A stretch of 64,000 bases of DNA, from contig DAIDGW010000161.1 in assembly GCA_027452245.1 (NCBI GenBank), forward strand, positions 32,235 to 96,234, given 5' to 3'. The position numbers and the translations under genes are program-made. Of the stretch, positions 25,901 to 34,587 are shown piece by piece (within the stretch, counting starts at the first letter, position 1; every line of letters starts with the position of its first letter). The DNA comes from Acidobacteriaceae bacterium. GTDB taxonomy: Bacteria; Acidobacteriota; Terriglobia; Terriglobales; Acidobacteriaceae. The notes under the pieces were generated by a model, which made no database searches, was not told the origin of the DNA, and saw only the letters and a program-made list of their open reading frames with translations.

Positions 25901-26983
25901 CTAGACCACCAATAAATCCTTGCTTGTCGGAGTCAAAACCTGGTGCCCGCTTTTGGTGACGAGAACCATGTCCTCAATCCGAACGCCCCATTGTCCCGGG
26001 AGATAAATCCCCGGTTCAACGGTGAGAACCATTCCCGGCTCCAACAGGTCTTGTTGCCCGCTTGCGACCCGGGGCGGCTCGTGAACTTCCAGTCCCACGC
26101 CGTGTCCGGTCGAATGGGTAAAATAACGGCCCAGTTTTGCTTTGCGCAATACTGTGCGGGCCGCATTATCAACCGCGCCAGCGCTTACTCCCGGCCGCAC
26201 AGCTTCGATCGCAGCCTGTTGCGCCTCCCGGACCGCATCATACGCCCGCCGCGCTTCAGCGCTAATTTCACCGACCCACACGGTGCGCGTCTGGTCCGAG
26301 CAATAACCTGCGAGTATAACACCGAAGTCACACACGACGAACCCGTTAGCCCGGACCGGGTTGCTGGTCGCGCGCCCGTGCGGCAGGGCTGACCGCTCTC
26401 CGGAAGCAATGATCGTGGGGAAAGACATGCCTTCGGCTCCGGCGCGCCGCGCCGCATATTCCATCTCCGCCGCAACTTCTGACTCCAGGACACCGGACCG
26501 CATACCCTTGACCGCCTGCTCGAATAAATCAGCCCCGAGGTTCACCGCATTTCGAATCAGTTCCAGTTCCTCGAAGTCTTTTACCATCCGCTGCCTTTCG
26601 ATCAGAGGAGGAGCATCGGTCAATTTCAGTCTCGACGGCAGGATGTCGGCTAGCCGTCTTCTTTCCGCTACCGTCATATGGTCGGCTTCGATTCCGATTC
26701 TGGAGCGGCCCGGACTCTGCTTGCGAATCCATTCGCCTAGCACTTGCAGCACGCTCGTCCGGGCGATAACAATTCTTCCGCCTTTGACTTCCTCGCGTGC
26801 CTGCGTGTCATATCGGGAATCTGAAAAAAAGATGCTTCGGGACTCTCCCACTACGAGGAATCCAGCACTGCCGGTAAATCCGCAAAGATAGTGAATATTG
26901 GGAAGATGGCTGACCACAAGCCAATCCAGACGGCTCTTCGTCAATCCAGCGCGCAGCTTCCGCTGCCGTTCCATGAAGTTCAT
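25901..26983 (-). CDS. M24-family Xaa-Pro aminopeptidase
   Basis: A 360-residue metallopeptidase with a creatinase-type N-terminal domain and a pita-bread catalytic domain. Metal ligands are visible: two Asp in VCDFGVILAGYCSDQTRTVW, His in THSTGHGVGLEVHEPP, Glu in LTVEPGIYLPG and Glu in GVRIEDMVLV. It should remove N-terminal residues before proline, in the cytoplasm. The start is taken at ATG 26983 (MNFMERQRKL); ATG 26974 is an alternative, and sequence further upstream is not family-like. The accBC genes follow leftward, as often seen with a linked efp gene, though efp is absent here. Confidence 0.87.
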   Translation of the reverse strand: MNFMERQRKLRAGLTKSRLDWLVVSHLPNIHYLCGFTGSAGFLVVGESRSIFFSDSRYDTQAREEVKGGRIVIARTSVLQVLGEWIRKQSPGRSRIGIEADHMTVAERRRLADILPSRLKLTDAPPLIERQRMVKDFEELELIRNAVNLGADLFEQAVKGMRSGVLESEVAAEMEYAARRAGAEGMSFPTIIASGERSALPHGRATSNPVRANGFVVCDFGVILAGYCSDQTRTVWVGEISAEARRAYDAVREAQQAAIEAVRPGVSAGAVDNAARTVLRKAKLGRYFTHSTGHGVGLEVHEPPRVASGQQDLLEPGMVLTVEPGIYLPGQWGVRIEDMVLVTKSGHQVLTPTSKDLLVV

Positions 26984-27050
26984 TTTGCTGAGTGTAGCAG
27001 GACATAAGATCAAGGCTATTTTCGAATCAGCCGGCAGGAGGTGCGTTCTA

Positions 27051-27102
27051 CCAAAAACAAAAACCGCCGGCTTGGGACAGGTTCGTCGCAAAGCCGGCGG
27101 TT
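27051..27102 (-). terminator. Strong intrinsic terminator behind pilQ
   Basis: On the minus strand a perfect 12-bp stem (27102-27091 with 27073-27062) is followed at once by TTTTTGTTTTT (27063-27053). It ends the pilus operon 19 nt after the pilQ stop and separates it from the M24 peptidase gene. Confidence 0.9.
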
Positions 27103-27120
27103 CGATTAGAAACCGCTTCG

Positions 27121-29259
27121 CTAGGTCTGAATGATCCGTGGCGTAATGAAGAAGATCAGTTCCTGACTTTCGGTACTTACGGTTGTGTGTTTGAACAGGT
27201 TGCCCAGCACCGGGATACTTCCGAGCAGCGGGACCTGATCGACGTTGATGGAGTTGTTAGTCTGGATAACGCCGCCGATCACCACCGTGCCGCCATCGGT
27301 CACAAGGACCTGGGTGGTGGCCTGCTGGGTGATCAGTTCTGGGTTACCCTGAATCTCGACACCGAAGTTCGGGGTCGTGTTCTCCACGTCAACATTCAGG
27401 AAAATCGTGTTCTCCGACGTGATCTGTGGCGTAACCGTCAGGCGCAAGAAAGCGTCGACGTAAGTTACTGTCGGCGGACCTCCCAACTGCGCCAAAGTCA
27501 CGATAGGCACGCGGACACCCTGTTTCACCACCGCCTGAATGTTGTTCTGGGTGACAACGCGCGGACGAGAGAGAATCTTCAACAGACCGCGCGATTCAGC
27601 CATTGTCAGGATGGCATCGATACGGATGGCATTGCTCGAGTTCTGGAACGAGAGACCACTGGTGGGATTGGTTGATCCCAGGTTCGAGAACAACGGGATC
27701 TGAGACAGAGTCGTTCCAGTCGTGGGCGACGTGCCGACGATCGAATATAACGGACTGCCCCCAAAAGTGCCGATTGGGGATGTCCCCACTGCACTGGCAC
27801 CGCCCACTGTCGACGCTGCATTGCCCCAGCCAAAGCCCAACTGGGTGCCGATATCGCGAGCGAACGACCGGGTCGCGGCGACGACACGAGCTTCGATCTC
27901 GACTTCCTGCGTCTTGCGATCCAACTGCGTCAGCAGGCGGTCAATGGTCGGAATGACCTTGGGAATGTCGCTCACGATGACAGCGTTGGTGCGCTCGTCG
28001 GCAACTACATCGCCGCGCTGCGACAGGAACTTCTTGACCGTGATGATCACGTCCTTGGCCTTGGCATAGCTCAGGAAACGGGTCACCGTAACTTTCTCTA
28101 CGGCAAGAGCTTCCGCTTCCATTTGGGCGCGGCGGCCTTCCGCCTCTTTCTTCAATGTGTCGACAGTGGCGATACGAAGCACATTGCCTTCCAGTTCGCG
28201 CGCCAGATCGTTGTTTTTGAGAACAATGTCCAAAGCCTGATCCCACGGCACATCATCGAGAACGATGGTCAGGGTGCCGTGCACATTAGGATCGAGTACC
28301 ACATTCAATCCGCTGATCTCATGAATCAGACGGAAGAAATCCTTCAGGTCCACGTCCTTCAAGTTGACCGAGATCGGCTCGCCCGTATACTTCGGTCCCG
28401 TGGACGCAGGCTGCTGTCCCATCTGCGCCTTCTGCTCGGCAGCAAGATTTACGGCCGGCTGAACTCCGGAACTGGAAGCCACGCTCTGCATGGCATTCAC
28501 GCTGACTGGCAACAGTTCGGCGGCCGTCTTGTCGGCGAACCGGGCTGCCGCTTCCTGTGCCCGAACTTCCGGCTCGACTTCGGCCGGGCTGCTCTTAGCG
28601 TTCGGCTTGTCGCCAGCCGACTGGTTCGTCGTCTGCGGCTTGTACGAGGGCTCGACAAAAACGAAGTCATTCGGCGCCGATGCCGGCTTGCTCTCCGCCT
28701 TTGCGATCGTGGCCACAGGTGCCGCCGCGGCCGGCGTCTTTACCTCGGCGACTCGCGGAGAGAATGGCGAGACCGGCTGGGAGGTAGCGGCGCTCACCTG
28801 CGGTGCAGGCTGGCTGGCAGCATCATTCGACTTCTGCGCAAAAGCCTGCCCGTGCAATGTCAGCACATATTTACCCGCCGATGGGCGCGTCAGTTCATAC
28901 GAGCACGCCTTCTCCAGGTCCACAACCACTCGGGTCGTCGGAGGCGTATGCCCGTCCATGCCAATGCGCACGCCCTTGACTCCGTCCGCGCCCACCTGGA
29001 TGTGGGTCTGCCCCGAGGCCATCACGGTCTCCGGCAGGTCCACCACCACGCGCGCAGGCGAGTCAAGCGCACTCAGCTTCGGGGTTGTTGTTCCCCGGGA
29101 GCTGATCACCACCTGGATGTCGTCCGTGCCCCGGACTACGTTCACTCGCTGAAGCTCGCTCCGCGAGCTCGCCGGCTGTGATACCGGCGTCTGTGCGGTC
29201 GCAGCCACCACCGCCATCAGCAGCAATGGTACGAACATTGTCAGAAGTTGCTTTCGCAT
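27121..29259 (-). CDS. pilQ: Type IV pilus secretin PilQ
   Basis: A 712-residue outer-membrane secretin through which the pilus leaves the cell. A signal peptide covers about 1-23. It is followed by an AMIN domain (VVISSRGTTTPKLSALDSPARVVVDL), an Ala/Pro-rich linker, a secretin/TonB short N-terminal domain (ISVNLKDVDLKDFFRLIHEISG), an N1 domain with DVVADERTNAVIVSDIPKVI, and the C-terminal secretin core ending with GTVVIGGVIQTNNS and VPLLGSIPVLGNLFKH. The start is set at ATG 29259, 7 nt after a GGGGAGAGG sequence; the in-frame start at 29274 lies inside that region. It is the last gene of pilMNOPQ. Confidence 0.95.
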   Translation of the reverse strand: MRKQLLTMFVPLLLMAVVAATAQTPVSQPASSRSELQRVNVVRGTDDIQVVISSRGTTTPKLSALDSPARVVVDLPETVMASGQTHIQVGADGVKGVRIGMDGHTPPTTRVVVDLEKACSYELTRPSAGKYVLTLHGQAFAQKSNDAASQPAPQVSAATSQPVSPFSPRVAEVKTPAAAAPVATIAKAESKPASAPNDFVFVEPSYKPQTTNQSAGDKPNAKSSPAEVEPEVRAQEAAARFADKTAAELLPVSVNAMQSVASSSGVQPAVNLAAEQKAQMGQQPASTGPKYTGEPISVNLKDVDLKDFFRLIHEISGLNVVLDPNVHGTLTIVLDDVPWDQALDIVLKNNDLARELEGNVLRIATVDTLKKEAEGRRAQMEAEALAVEKVTVTRFLSYAKAKDVIITVKKFLSQRGDVVADERTNAVIVSDIPKVIPTIDRLLTQLDRKTQEVEIEARVVAATRSFARDIGTQLGFGWGNAASTVGGASAVGTSPIGTFGGSPLYSIVGTSPTTGTTLSQIPLFSNLGSTNPTSGLSFQNSSNAIRIDAILTMAESRGLLKILSRPRVVTQNNIQAVVKQGVRVPIVTLAQLGGPPTVTYVDAFLRLTVTPQITSENTIFLNVDVENTTPNFGVEIQGNPELITQQATTQVLVTDGGTVVIGGVIQTNNSINVDQVPLLGSIPVLGNLFKHTTVSTESQELIFFITPRIIQT

Positions 29260-29349
29260 TTCGCCTCTCCCCAACTCGCGGGTTTTGCCCGCGTGTCCTT
29301 CTCAAACTCTGTTTCTCGTTGCCTAGTGCTGGCTTGCCCTCCGGCTTAA

Positions 29350-30183
29350 CTACACGGCCGGAGTTGTAATCCTTTTCACCACTTCGCGCGTGAACGATTT
29401 GCCCAGCTTGTCCTGCAAGGTCTCCTGGAATACCACCGAATCATCGGTGATCTTCACCACGTACCCGTTGAACACTGGATCGTTCTCGTGCAGAAAATAA
29501 GCCTTGTTCAGGTTGTTTGTGACTACGGCAATAAAGCCGCTGTCCGACTTCACCACTCCCCGGACATTGATCTGCCCAATCTCCAGGCACTTCTTACCTG
29601 TCGAGCAACCCGATCCTCCCGCCTGCTGAACCACGGGGCTGAAGAACGGATCCCGCTTGCCGGTCATCGCCCACTTTTTGTCTTCGGGCTTTGGCGCCGG
29701 GGCGGCCTCGGCTTTTGCTGGCTCTGGCTTCACGCTGGTCGGCTTCGCCATCACCCGCTTAACAGCTACGGGGTGAATCACTGTTTTGGGGCCATGCGCC
29801 TTGGCTACTAACGGCTTGGCTGCGTGCCGTGGAACGACCGGAGTATGTTTTGCCGGAGCGGCAGCATTTTTAACTGGCGCACTGGTCGGGCTGGCTGTCG
29901 CTGCTCCAGCCTTTGCCGGCATTGCAACCACATGAATCGGTTGGGCAGATTGCGCAACTTTAGCCGGAACCACAGCTGCAGCCGGTTTCGCCATGGGTGA
30001 AACCACCGGCGAAGCCTTCGGCACCGGAGTGCCAGCTGCTTGCAGGGCCGCATTGGATTTCACCGTCTGCTGCTGTTGCAGCGACTTGGCGATGCTGCGC
30101 ACAGTATCGATATCCCCCGGATTCTGTGCCCAGGCAGCGCCCGTCATTATCGTGATTGCTAGAACGATTGTCGTCAGCTTCAT
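29350..30183 (-). CDS. pilP: Type IV pilus assembly protein PilP-like
   Basis: A 277-residue exported protein: signal peptide (about 1-19), a long Ala/Pro/Lys/Val-rich linker to residue 165, and a C-terminal beta domain beginning RDPFFSP. That domain (LEIGQINVRGVVKSDSGFIAVV and KAYFLHENDPVFNGYVVKI) matches the PilP/HR domain that contacts PilQ. In gammaproteobacteria PilP is a lipoprotein; no lipobox is seen here. The gene order strengthens the assignment. It lies between pilO and pilQ. Confidence 0.85.
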   Translation of the reverse strand: MKLTTIVLAITIMTGAAWAQNPGDIDTVRSIAKSLQQQQTVKSNAALQAAGTPVPKASPVVSPMAKPAAAVVPAKVAQSAQPIHVVAMPAKAGAATASPTSAPVKNAAAPAKHTPVVPRHAAKPLVAKAHGPKTVIHPVAVKRVMAKPTSVKPEPAKAEAAPAPKPEDKKWAMTGKRDPFFSPVVQQAGGSGCSTGKKCLEIGQINVRGVVKSDSGFIAVVTNNLNKAYFLHENDPVFNGYVVKITDDSVVFQETLQDKLGKSFTREVVKRITTPAV

Positions 30184-30192
30184 AAACGTTTC

Positions 30193-30834
30193 CTACCTCG
30201 CTGCACGAGCTCCCGGTTTGGGCGCTGCCTTGGCAGCGGCCTGTTGTGGTTCGTGACTGAAGAAAGTTGTCGCGGTGCAGGAAGCCACCACGCTCTCGTT
30301 TGGAGCGTACTGATATGTGTGCTTTACTTTGGCCTCCGACGGCTGCTTCGTGGTCGAGATCAAAAGGTTGGTGATATTTACGATTCGTTCCAGCTTGCCC
30401 ACCCGGTCGAAGAAATTCAGCACCGAGTAGTACGGTCCATCGAGCTCCACACTAAAGGGCATTTCGGTGTAGTACTCCTTCGAGACAGTCGGCTTGGCCA
30501 GGTAACTACGAATCTCGATTCCAGCTTTTTGCGCTTCCCCGTCCAGCGTCGTGATAAACCCATCGACCTGCTTGTCATCGGGAACAATGCGCCGTTCAAT
30601 GTCCAGTTGCTGCTTCACCTCCGCCAGTTCCTGATCGATCTGCTTCAACTTGGGCCGGTACGCTTCCAGTTCGTTATTCTCGCGGACCTTCTGCTCCAGC
30701 GCATGTTGTGCTGCCGCATTCTTGTCGTCCTGGCTTTTGAACAACGTGAAGTAGAGCGCTCCCGACAGGATTGCGCCTCCCGCAATCACTACACCCCACT
30801 GCTTGACTCCCGATAGCTCGCTAAAGTTCGCCAT
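30193..30834 (-). CDS. pilO: Type IV pilus inner-membrane platform protein PilO
   Basis: A 213-residue bitopic protein with a membrane helix at about 15-31, a coiled coil (about 40-75, QKVRENNELEAYRPKLKQIDQELAEV-like heptads) and the ferredoxin-like PilO domain. The segment VDGFITTLDGEAQKAGIEIRSY and PFSVELDGPYYSVLNFFDRVGKLERIVNI are typical. It pairs with PilN in the alignment subcomplex. It is 10 bp downstream of pilN and 9 bp upstream of pilP. Confidence 0.92.
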   Translation of the reverse strand: MANFSELSGVKQWGVVIAGGAILSGALYFTLFKSQDDKNAAAQHALEQKVRENNELEAYRPKLKQIDQELAEVKQQLDIERRIVPDDKQVDGFITTLDGEAQKAGIEIRSYLAKPTVSKEYYTEMPFSVELDGPYYSVLNFFDRVGKLERIVNITNLLISTTKQPSEAKVKHTYQYAPNESVVASCTATTFFSHEPQQAAAKAAPKPGARAAR

Positions 30835-30844
30835 AGATACGCCT

Positions 30845-31435
30845 CTACGATTTCCCTTTCTCGCAGGTCAGCGTGAACTGAAACGCTTGCATGTCTTTGA
30901 TCTGGCTGTCCTGATACGTTTCTTTCATCTCGACATTGCTGAAGTAACCCGTCTTCTGCAGATTCGCGATCAGGTTCGCGACCGCATCCGCACTCAGCGC
31001 TGTCCCTTCCAGATTCACGCTGGGACCGGCATCTTCCATCTTGTTCAGCCACACGGCTTCAGTGTCGTTTACCGTCTGGCCCATCATGGCCAGCAAGTTC
31101 ACGGGGCCTGCCTGGTTCTTACGCAGTTCGTCAATGACGTCAACCCGGTGCTTGTAATTGTTGGCTTGGGTTTGCCGCTCCAGGAAACGCGCCTTCACGT
31201 CGGCCAGTTCGTGATTCTTTGCCTCCGCGACCTTCATCTTGGCGGCAATCTGTTTGGCCTGATGATCCAGCCGATACCAGTAGCCCAGGTTCAGCAGGCC
31301 GGCAATAATGACTACCACCAGCACTTTCAGCTGCGGCGATCCCAGGTCGCCCAGCTCCATTGCGGGCATCACCGGAGTGCTGCCACCCCGCTTGTTCTTG
31401 CCCTTGGCTGTTTCGAGCAGGTTGATTTTGATCAT
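30845..31435 (-). CDS. pilN: Type IV pilus inner-membrane protein PilN
   Basis: A 196-residue bitopic protein starting MIKINLLETAKG, the conserved cytoplasmic INL motif that binds PilM. A membrane helix lies at about 37-56 and a coiled coil follows, then the ferredoxin-like domain. Its ATG overlaps the pilM TGA (ATGA, 31432-31435), implying coupled translation and a fixed stoichiometry. Confidence 0.93.
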   Translation of the reverse strand: MIKINLLETAKGKNKRGGSTPVMPAMELGDLGSPQLKVLVVVIIAGLLNLGYWYRLDHQAKQIAAKMKVAEAKNHELADVKARFLERQTQANNYKHRVDVIDELRKNQAGPVNLLAMMGQTVNDTEAVWLNKMEDAGPSVNLEGTALSADAVANLIANLQKTGYFSNVEMKETYQDSQIKDMQAFQFTLTCEKGKS

Positions 31436-32487
31436 AGGGATTCAAAGCTCCTCAAGGCCAAGCCCACGGCCACGGCCATCTGGCCGGGATTCTGCTCCAC
31501 CAGTTCCGCCCCGACTCCTTCCGCGGGCGGCACCACGCGCTGGAACGGATTCAACAACTCCACCGGCATGGAAAACTCCTGCCGCAGCGCCTCCACCAGT
31601 CCGGGAACTTTCGACGATCCACCCGCCAGGTAGATCTTCTCGATGTGCTCGCCTGCGGCGCTGGCGCGGAAAAAATCAAACGTCTTTTGAATCTCCAGCA
31701 CGATGATTTCTGTCACCTGCTGCAGAATGGGAGTCTTTGCGTCTTCGCTCACGGTTCCGACTTTCCTGCCCAGCTTCAGCGCTTCGGCGTCGTCAAAGCT
31801 GAGATCCAGCTCTTTCTGCAGAGAGTCGGTGTACTGGTGCCCGCCTACGCTGACGTCGCGGGGAAACAATGGCGTGGTGCCCTTCACAATGTTGATGTTC
31901 ATCACGCTGGCGCCCAGATTCAGAAGCGCCACCACCTGGCCGGGCGCCGGCTGATAGTTGTACTCGTAGCAGTTCTGCAGGGCCAGCGCATCAATATCGA
32001 CAATAGCCGGGGTCCGCCCGGCCATCGAGAGTACGTTGGTGTAGTTCAGAATCTTGTCCTTCTTCACCGCCACCAGCAGGACATCCATCTGCGGACTGCC
32101 CGCTTCTTCGGAAAGAATCTGGTAGTCGAGACTAACGTCGGCCAGATCGAAGGGAATGTGCTGCGCCGCTTCTTTCTCGATGGTCTCCGCCAATTCCTGA
32201 TCGCTCATCGAGGGCAGTGAGATCTTTTTGACGATCACGGAGTGCCCGCTGACCGCTGTCGCCACTGCCTTAGTCTTGATCTGGTTTTCCAGAAAGAGTT
32301 TCGAAATCGCGCTCGACACGGTACCCGAGTCGACAATCATCGAGTCGACCACGATGTCCGAAGCCAGAGGCTCCAACGCCAGATGCGCCACCTCGATCTG
32401 GCTGCCCTTTTTCTTCAACTCCACTGCCTTGATGCTCGAAGAGCCCACATCCAGACCAACTATCGACTTCGATCCGAATCCAAACAT
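31432..32487 (-). CDS. pilM: Type IV pilus assembly ATPase-fold protein PilM
   Basis: A 351-residue cytoplasmic actin-like protein with the phosphate-binding motif IVGLDVGSSSIKAVEL at 9-24 and a C-terminal adenosine motif YLAGGSSKVPGLVEAL. It caps the inner side of the PilNO complex. It starts at ATG 32487 and is the first gene of the pilMNOPQ operon, 46 bp after a small HTH gene that may belong to the same transcript. Confidence 0.95.
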   Translation of the reverse strand: MFGFGSKSIVGLDVGSSSIKAVELKKKGSQIEVAHLALEPLASDIVVDSMIVDSGTVSSAISKLFLENQIKTKAVATAVSGHSVIVKKISLPSMSDQELAETIEKEAAQHIPFDLADVSLDYQILSEEAGSPQMDVLLVAVKKDKILNYTNVLSMAGRTPAIVDIDALALQNCYEYNYQPAPGQVVALLNLGASVMNINIVKGTTPLFPRDVSVGGHQYTDSLQKELDLSFDDAEALKLGRKVGTVSEDAKTPILQQVTEIIVLEIQKTFDFFRASAAGEHIEKIYLAGGSSKVPGLVEALRQEFSMPVELLNPFQRVVPPAEGVGAELVEQNPGQMAVAVGLALRSFESL

Positions 32488-32533
32488 GTGTCCGCCTCTT
32501 CTGTGTGCGCGGGCTTACTGACCCGCCACCGTT

Positions 32534-32764
32534 CTAAAGTTGTCCAGCAGCCTTCGTCGATGCCTTCCGATTTGTTCCCGGCTCCATCTGATCGGACTTC
32601 TCTTCCATCCACTGGTCCAGCCTCGATTTCTTGAAGCGCCAGCGGTTGCCCAGTTTGAATGCCGGAATCTTCTGCTCGCCGACGTACTTGTAGAGCGTGT
32701 CCGGACTCACTCCCAGGTATTGCGACGCCTGGCGAATGTTCATCACTTCTCTCGAGTCGGCCAT
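32534..32764 (-). CDS. Small excisionase/MerR-type helix-turn-helix protein
   Basis: A 76-residue DNA-binding protein: MNIRQASQYLGVSPDTLYKYV is a winged-helix HTH of the excisionase/BldC type, and FKLGNRWRFKKSRLDQWM is its wing and following helix. A charged tail follows. I start it at ATG 32764; no ribosome-binding site stands near. An overlapping 28-codon frame ahead of it has a very good one, so translation may be coupled. It is directly upstream of pilM and is a candidate regulator of the pilus operon. Confidence 0.75.
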   Translation of the reverse strand: MADSREVMNIRQASQYLGVSPDTLYKYVGEQKIPAFKLGNRWRFKKSRLDQWMEEKSDQMEPGTNRKASTKAAGQL

Positions 32765-32829
32765 AGGTTCGTCACGTTCCCCCCAACTCCTCGCCTCGTA
32801 TGCGCCGTTGCCGATTGCGCGTACTTCAT
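32743..32829 (-). CDS. Putative 28-codon leader peptide overlapping the HTH gene
   Basis: ATG at 32829 has GGAGG (32841-32837) with an ideal 7-nt spacer. The frame reads MKYAQSATAHTRRGVGG and ends at TGA 32745-32743, about 20 nt inside the HTH coding region. Only this frame has a good ribosome-binding site in the area, so it may be a translated leader that couples translation to the HTH gene. No homology is recognisable and it could be fortuitous. Confidence 0.35.
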   Translation of the reverse strand: MKYAQSATAHTRRGVGGNVTNLWPTREK

Positions 32830-32841
32830 AACTCATCCTCC

Positions 32842-33171
32842 GAGGACATTGGTGTCCCGAGCATATATCAGCCCGAAAAAGCACTAACTCCGCGAAGATC
32901 TCCGCGTTTTTCCGCGTTTTTTAGGTGTTTTCTGGAAAGCTTGCCCGGCCGACTTTTGGAAGATCCTATATCTTGTAGGTGGACCGATGTACACACACAA
33001 TTAGCAGTAGTCCGTACATGCTGACTCTCTGGTCACTACGCATCCAGTAACTGAAGTACTAGGCACGGTACGGAGGTACTACGTCGCTCGCCGAAGTTGA
33101 AGATCCTGCTGTATCCTCGCCGCAATCTATCTCCGCGCCTGAGATGTTACTAACCTCGCCGTAACTCGCGC
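32842..33171. other. Divergent intergenic region between HTH/pilus operon and doxX
   Basis: This 330-bp stretch has no credible gene. It holds a direct repeat CCGCGTTTTT-CCGCGTTTTTT (about 32905-32925), AT-richer text (CCTATATCTTG near 32966) and must contain the promoters of both the HTH-pil transcript and doxX. No clear sigma-54 site (GG-N10-GC type) was found by eye. Confidence 0.45.
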
Positions 33172-33642
33172 ATGCCAGCGCTGCTTTTCCTGCCTGCGTG
33201 CGGTAAGCTTTTCCCGGAGGATCTCTTGCCCTACCTGGACCGTCTGCAGCCGCTCGCTCTCCTTCTCATGCGCATCACGCTTGGTGTGATCATGGCTGCC
33301 CATGGCTATCCCAAAGTCTTCGGCGGCTTGCATCATCATGTCCAGTTCGTCGCAAGTCTCAGACTCCCCGGCTGGCTGGCCTACTTCTCCGCCTTCGCCG
33401 AATTCTTCGGAGGACTGCTCGTCATCGCTGGCTTCTTCACCCGCCCAGCGGCGCTCGCCATCTGTGCCGATATGGGGGTTGCCATTTGGAAAGTGCATGG
33501 GCACAGCGGACTCACCGGGAACAACGGATTTGAGTTCCCTTTGACTCTCGCCACCCTCGCCTTTGCGCTGATCTTCTTTGGCGCTGGCCCGTTCTCTTTC
33601 GGTCACCTCCTGCGAGGCGGTGGAGGCTTTTCAAAGAAATGA
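33172..33642 (+). CDS. DoxX-family membrane protein
   Basis: A 156-residue protein with four hydrophobic helices. LRITLGVIMAAHGYPKVFGG and FSAFAEFFGGLLVIAGFFTRPAALAI are the conserved halves of the DoxX family, whose members are linked to redox or thiosulfate/quinone reactions, sulfur stress and unknown membrane functions. A His-Gly pair (AHGYPK) is conserved. It starts at ATG 33172 and stands alone, divergent from the pilus genes. Confidence 0.85.
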   Translation: MPALLFLPACGKLFPEDLLPYLDRLQPLALLLMRITLGVIMAAHGYPKVFGGLHHHVQFVASLRLPGWLAYFSAFAEFFGGLLVIAGFFTRPAALAICADMGVAIWKVHGHSGLTGNNGFEFPLTLATLAFALIFFGAGPFSFGHLLRGGGGFSKK

Positions 33643-33805
33643 TCCCGTCTCATTTAGAGAATCGAGGTTCACTGGCGGCTTACGACGTGGCATGTCCCGG
33701 GAGGTCACCCATCCTGGGGCGGCTGGGAAACTTCTGGGCCCCGCATGGGTTTATCTTTGACGGTATAGAACTGCGCGTTTTTGTGCCGTTTTGCTCCAAC
33801 TCAAT

Positions 33806-33835
33806 TTGAATGTTGATCGCACAAGAACGTATCAT
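33806..33835 (+). promoter_or_regulatory. Possible sigma-70-type promoter of the beta-barrel gene
   Basis: TTGAAT (33806-33811) and TATCAT (33830-33835) are separated by 18 bp and lie about 75 bp before the TTG start at 33909. The rest of the 266-bp gap behind doxX shows no gene. Confidence 0.35.
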
Positions 33836-33908
33836 GTGTAAGTCTTGCATCCAAAAGATCTTGTGAAAGCATCCTAGGCTCTTAACGAGAAAGGAATGGA
33901 GGTCCCGC

Positions 33909-34493
33909 TTGAAGAAAACAGCGCTTCTGGCAGTACTGCTTGGATTGTTTTGTGCCAATCTGGCTTACGCCCAGCAAGGGGATGTGATGTTTGGCGTGGG
34001 TACCCTTATGTCGTCTGGCTCGTGCAATCCCTTCACTGGTGTCTGCCCCGAAAAAGGTGGTGCTTACACCGCTATCAGTGGAGACGTCATCTTCCATGGA
34101 CGTTTTGGAATCGGCTTTGATACTGCATGGAGGGCGAGCCAAGGATTGTATTTCAGTCAGCCCTTCCGCCCGATCCTGACCGATTTCAATGGCGTCTACC
34201 AGCCCAATTTCAGCAAGAAGTTGGGGGCTGACCTGATGGGCGGCATCGGATGGCAGAGCACCCGCTTTTATCTGCCGTATTGCACCGGGTACTACACCTG
34301 CAATAACTTCGTCAGCAGCCACCACTTCCTGATTGATCTGGGTGCCGGTATCCGCTACTACGTATGGAAAGGGTTCTTCTTACGGCCTGAGGTTCATTAC
34401 TACTACGTTCTCAATAACAGCAACGATTTCACCTCCGACAACCTGTTCCGCGTTGGAGCGTCAATCGGCTACACGATTGGTGGCAACCACTAA
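33909..34493 (+). CDS. Outer-membrane beta-barrel protein (copy 1)
   Basis: A 194-residue protein with signal peptide (MKKTALLAVLLGLFCANLAYA) and alternating aromatic beta-strands such as GIRYYVWKGFFLRPEVHYY, ending GASIGYTIGGNH. It resembles the small OmpW/OmpA-like outer-membrane barrel fold. The start is TTG 33909, with ATGGAGGT about 8 nt upstream. A paralogue follows, sharing the final three strands (RYY-W-FxRPExHxY and GASxGYTxG). The function is unknown; it is likely a small structural or porin-like barrel. Confidence 0.75.
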   Translation: MKKTALLAVLLGLFCANLAYAQQGDVMFGVGTLMSSGSCNPFTGVCPEKGGAYTAISGDVIFHGRFGIGFDTAWRASQGLYFSQPFRPILTDFNGVYQPNFSKKLGADLMGGIGWQSTRFYLPYCTGYYTCNNFVSSHHFLIDLGAGIRYYVWKGFFLRPEVHYYYVLNNSNDFTSDNLFRVGASIGYTIGGNH

Positions 34494-34516
34494 TCTGTTG
34501 TAACCTGCTAATTGCA

Positions 34517-34569
34517 AACGAATCGCCAGCAGACTCCCGGTCGCCTGCTGCTGGCGATCGTTTATTTTC
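34517..34569 (+). terminator. Intrinsic terminator between the two barrel genes
   Basis: AACGA(A)TCGCCAGCAG (34517-34532) pairs with CTGCTGGCGATCGTT (34548-34562) with a single bulged A, followed by TTATTTT. It should end copy 1's transcript, so copy 2 likely has its own promoter or depends on read-through. Confidence 0.75.
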
Positions 34570-34587
34570 ATCCACTCCCAGGGGGAC

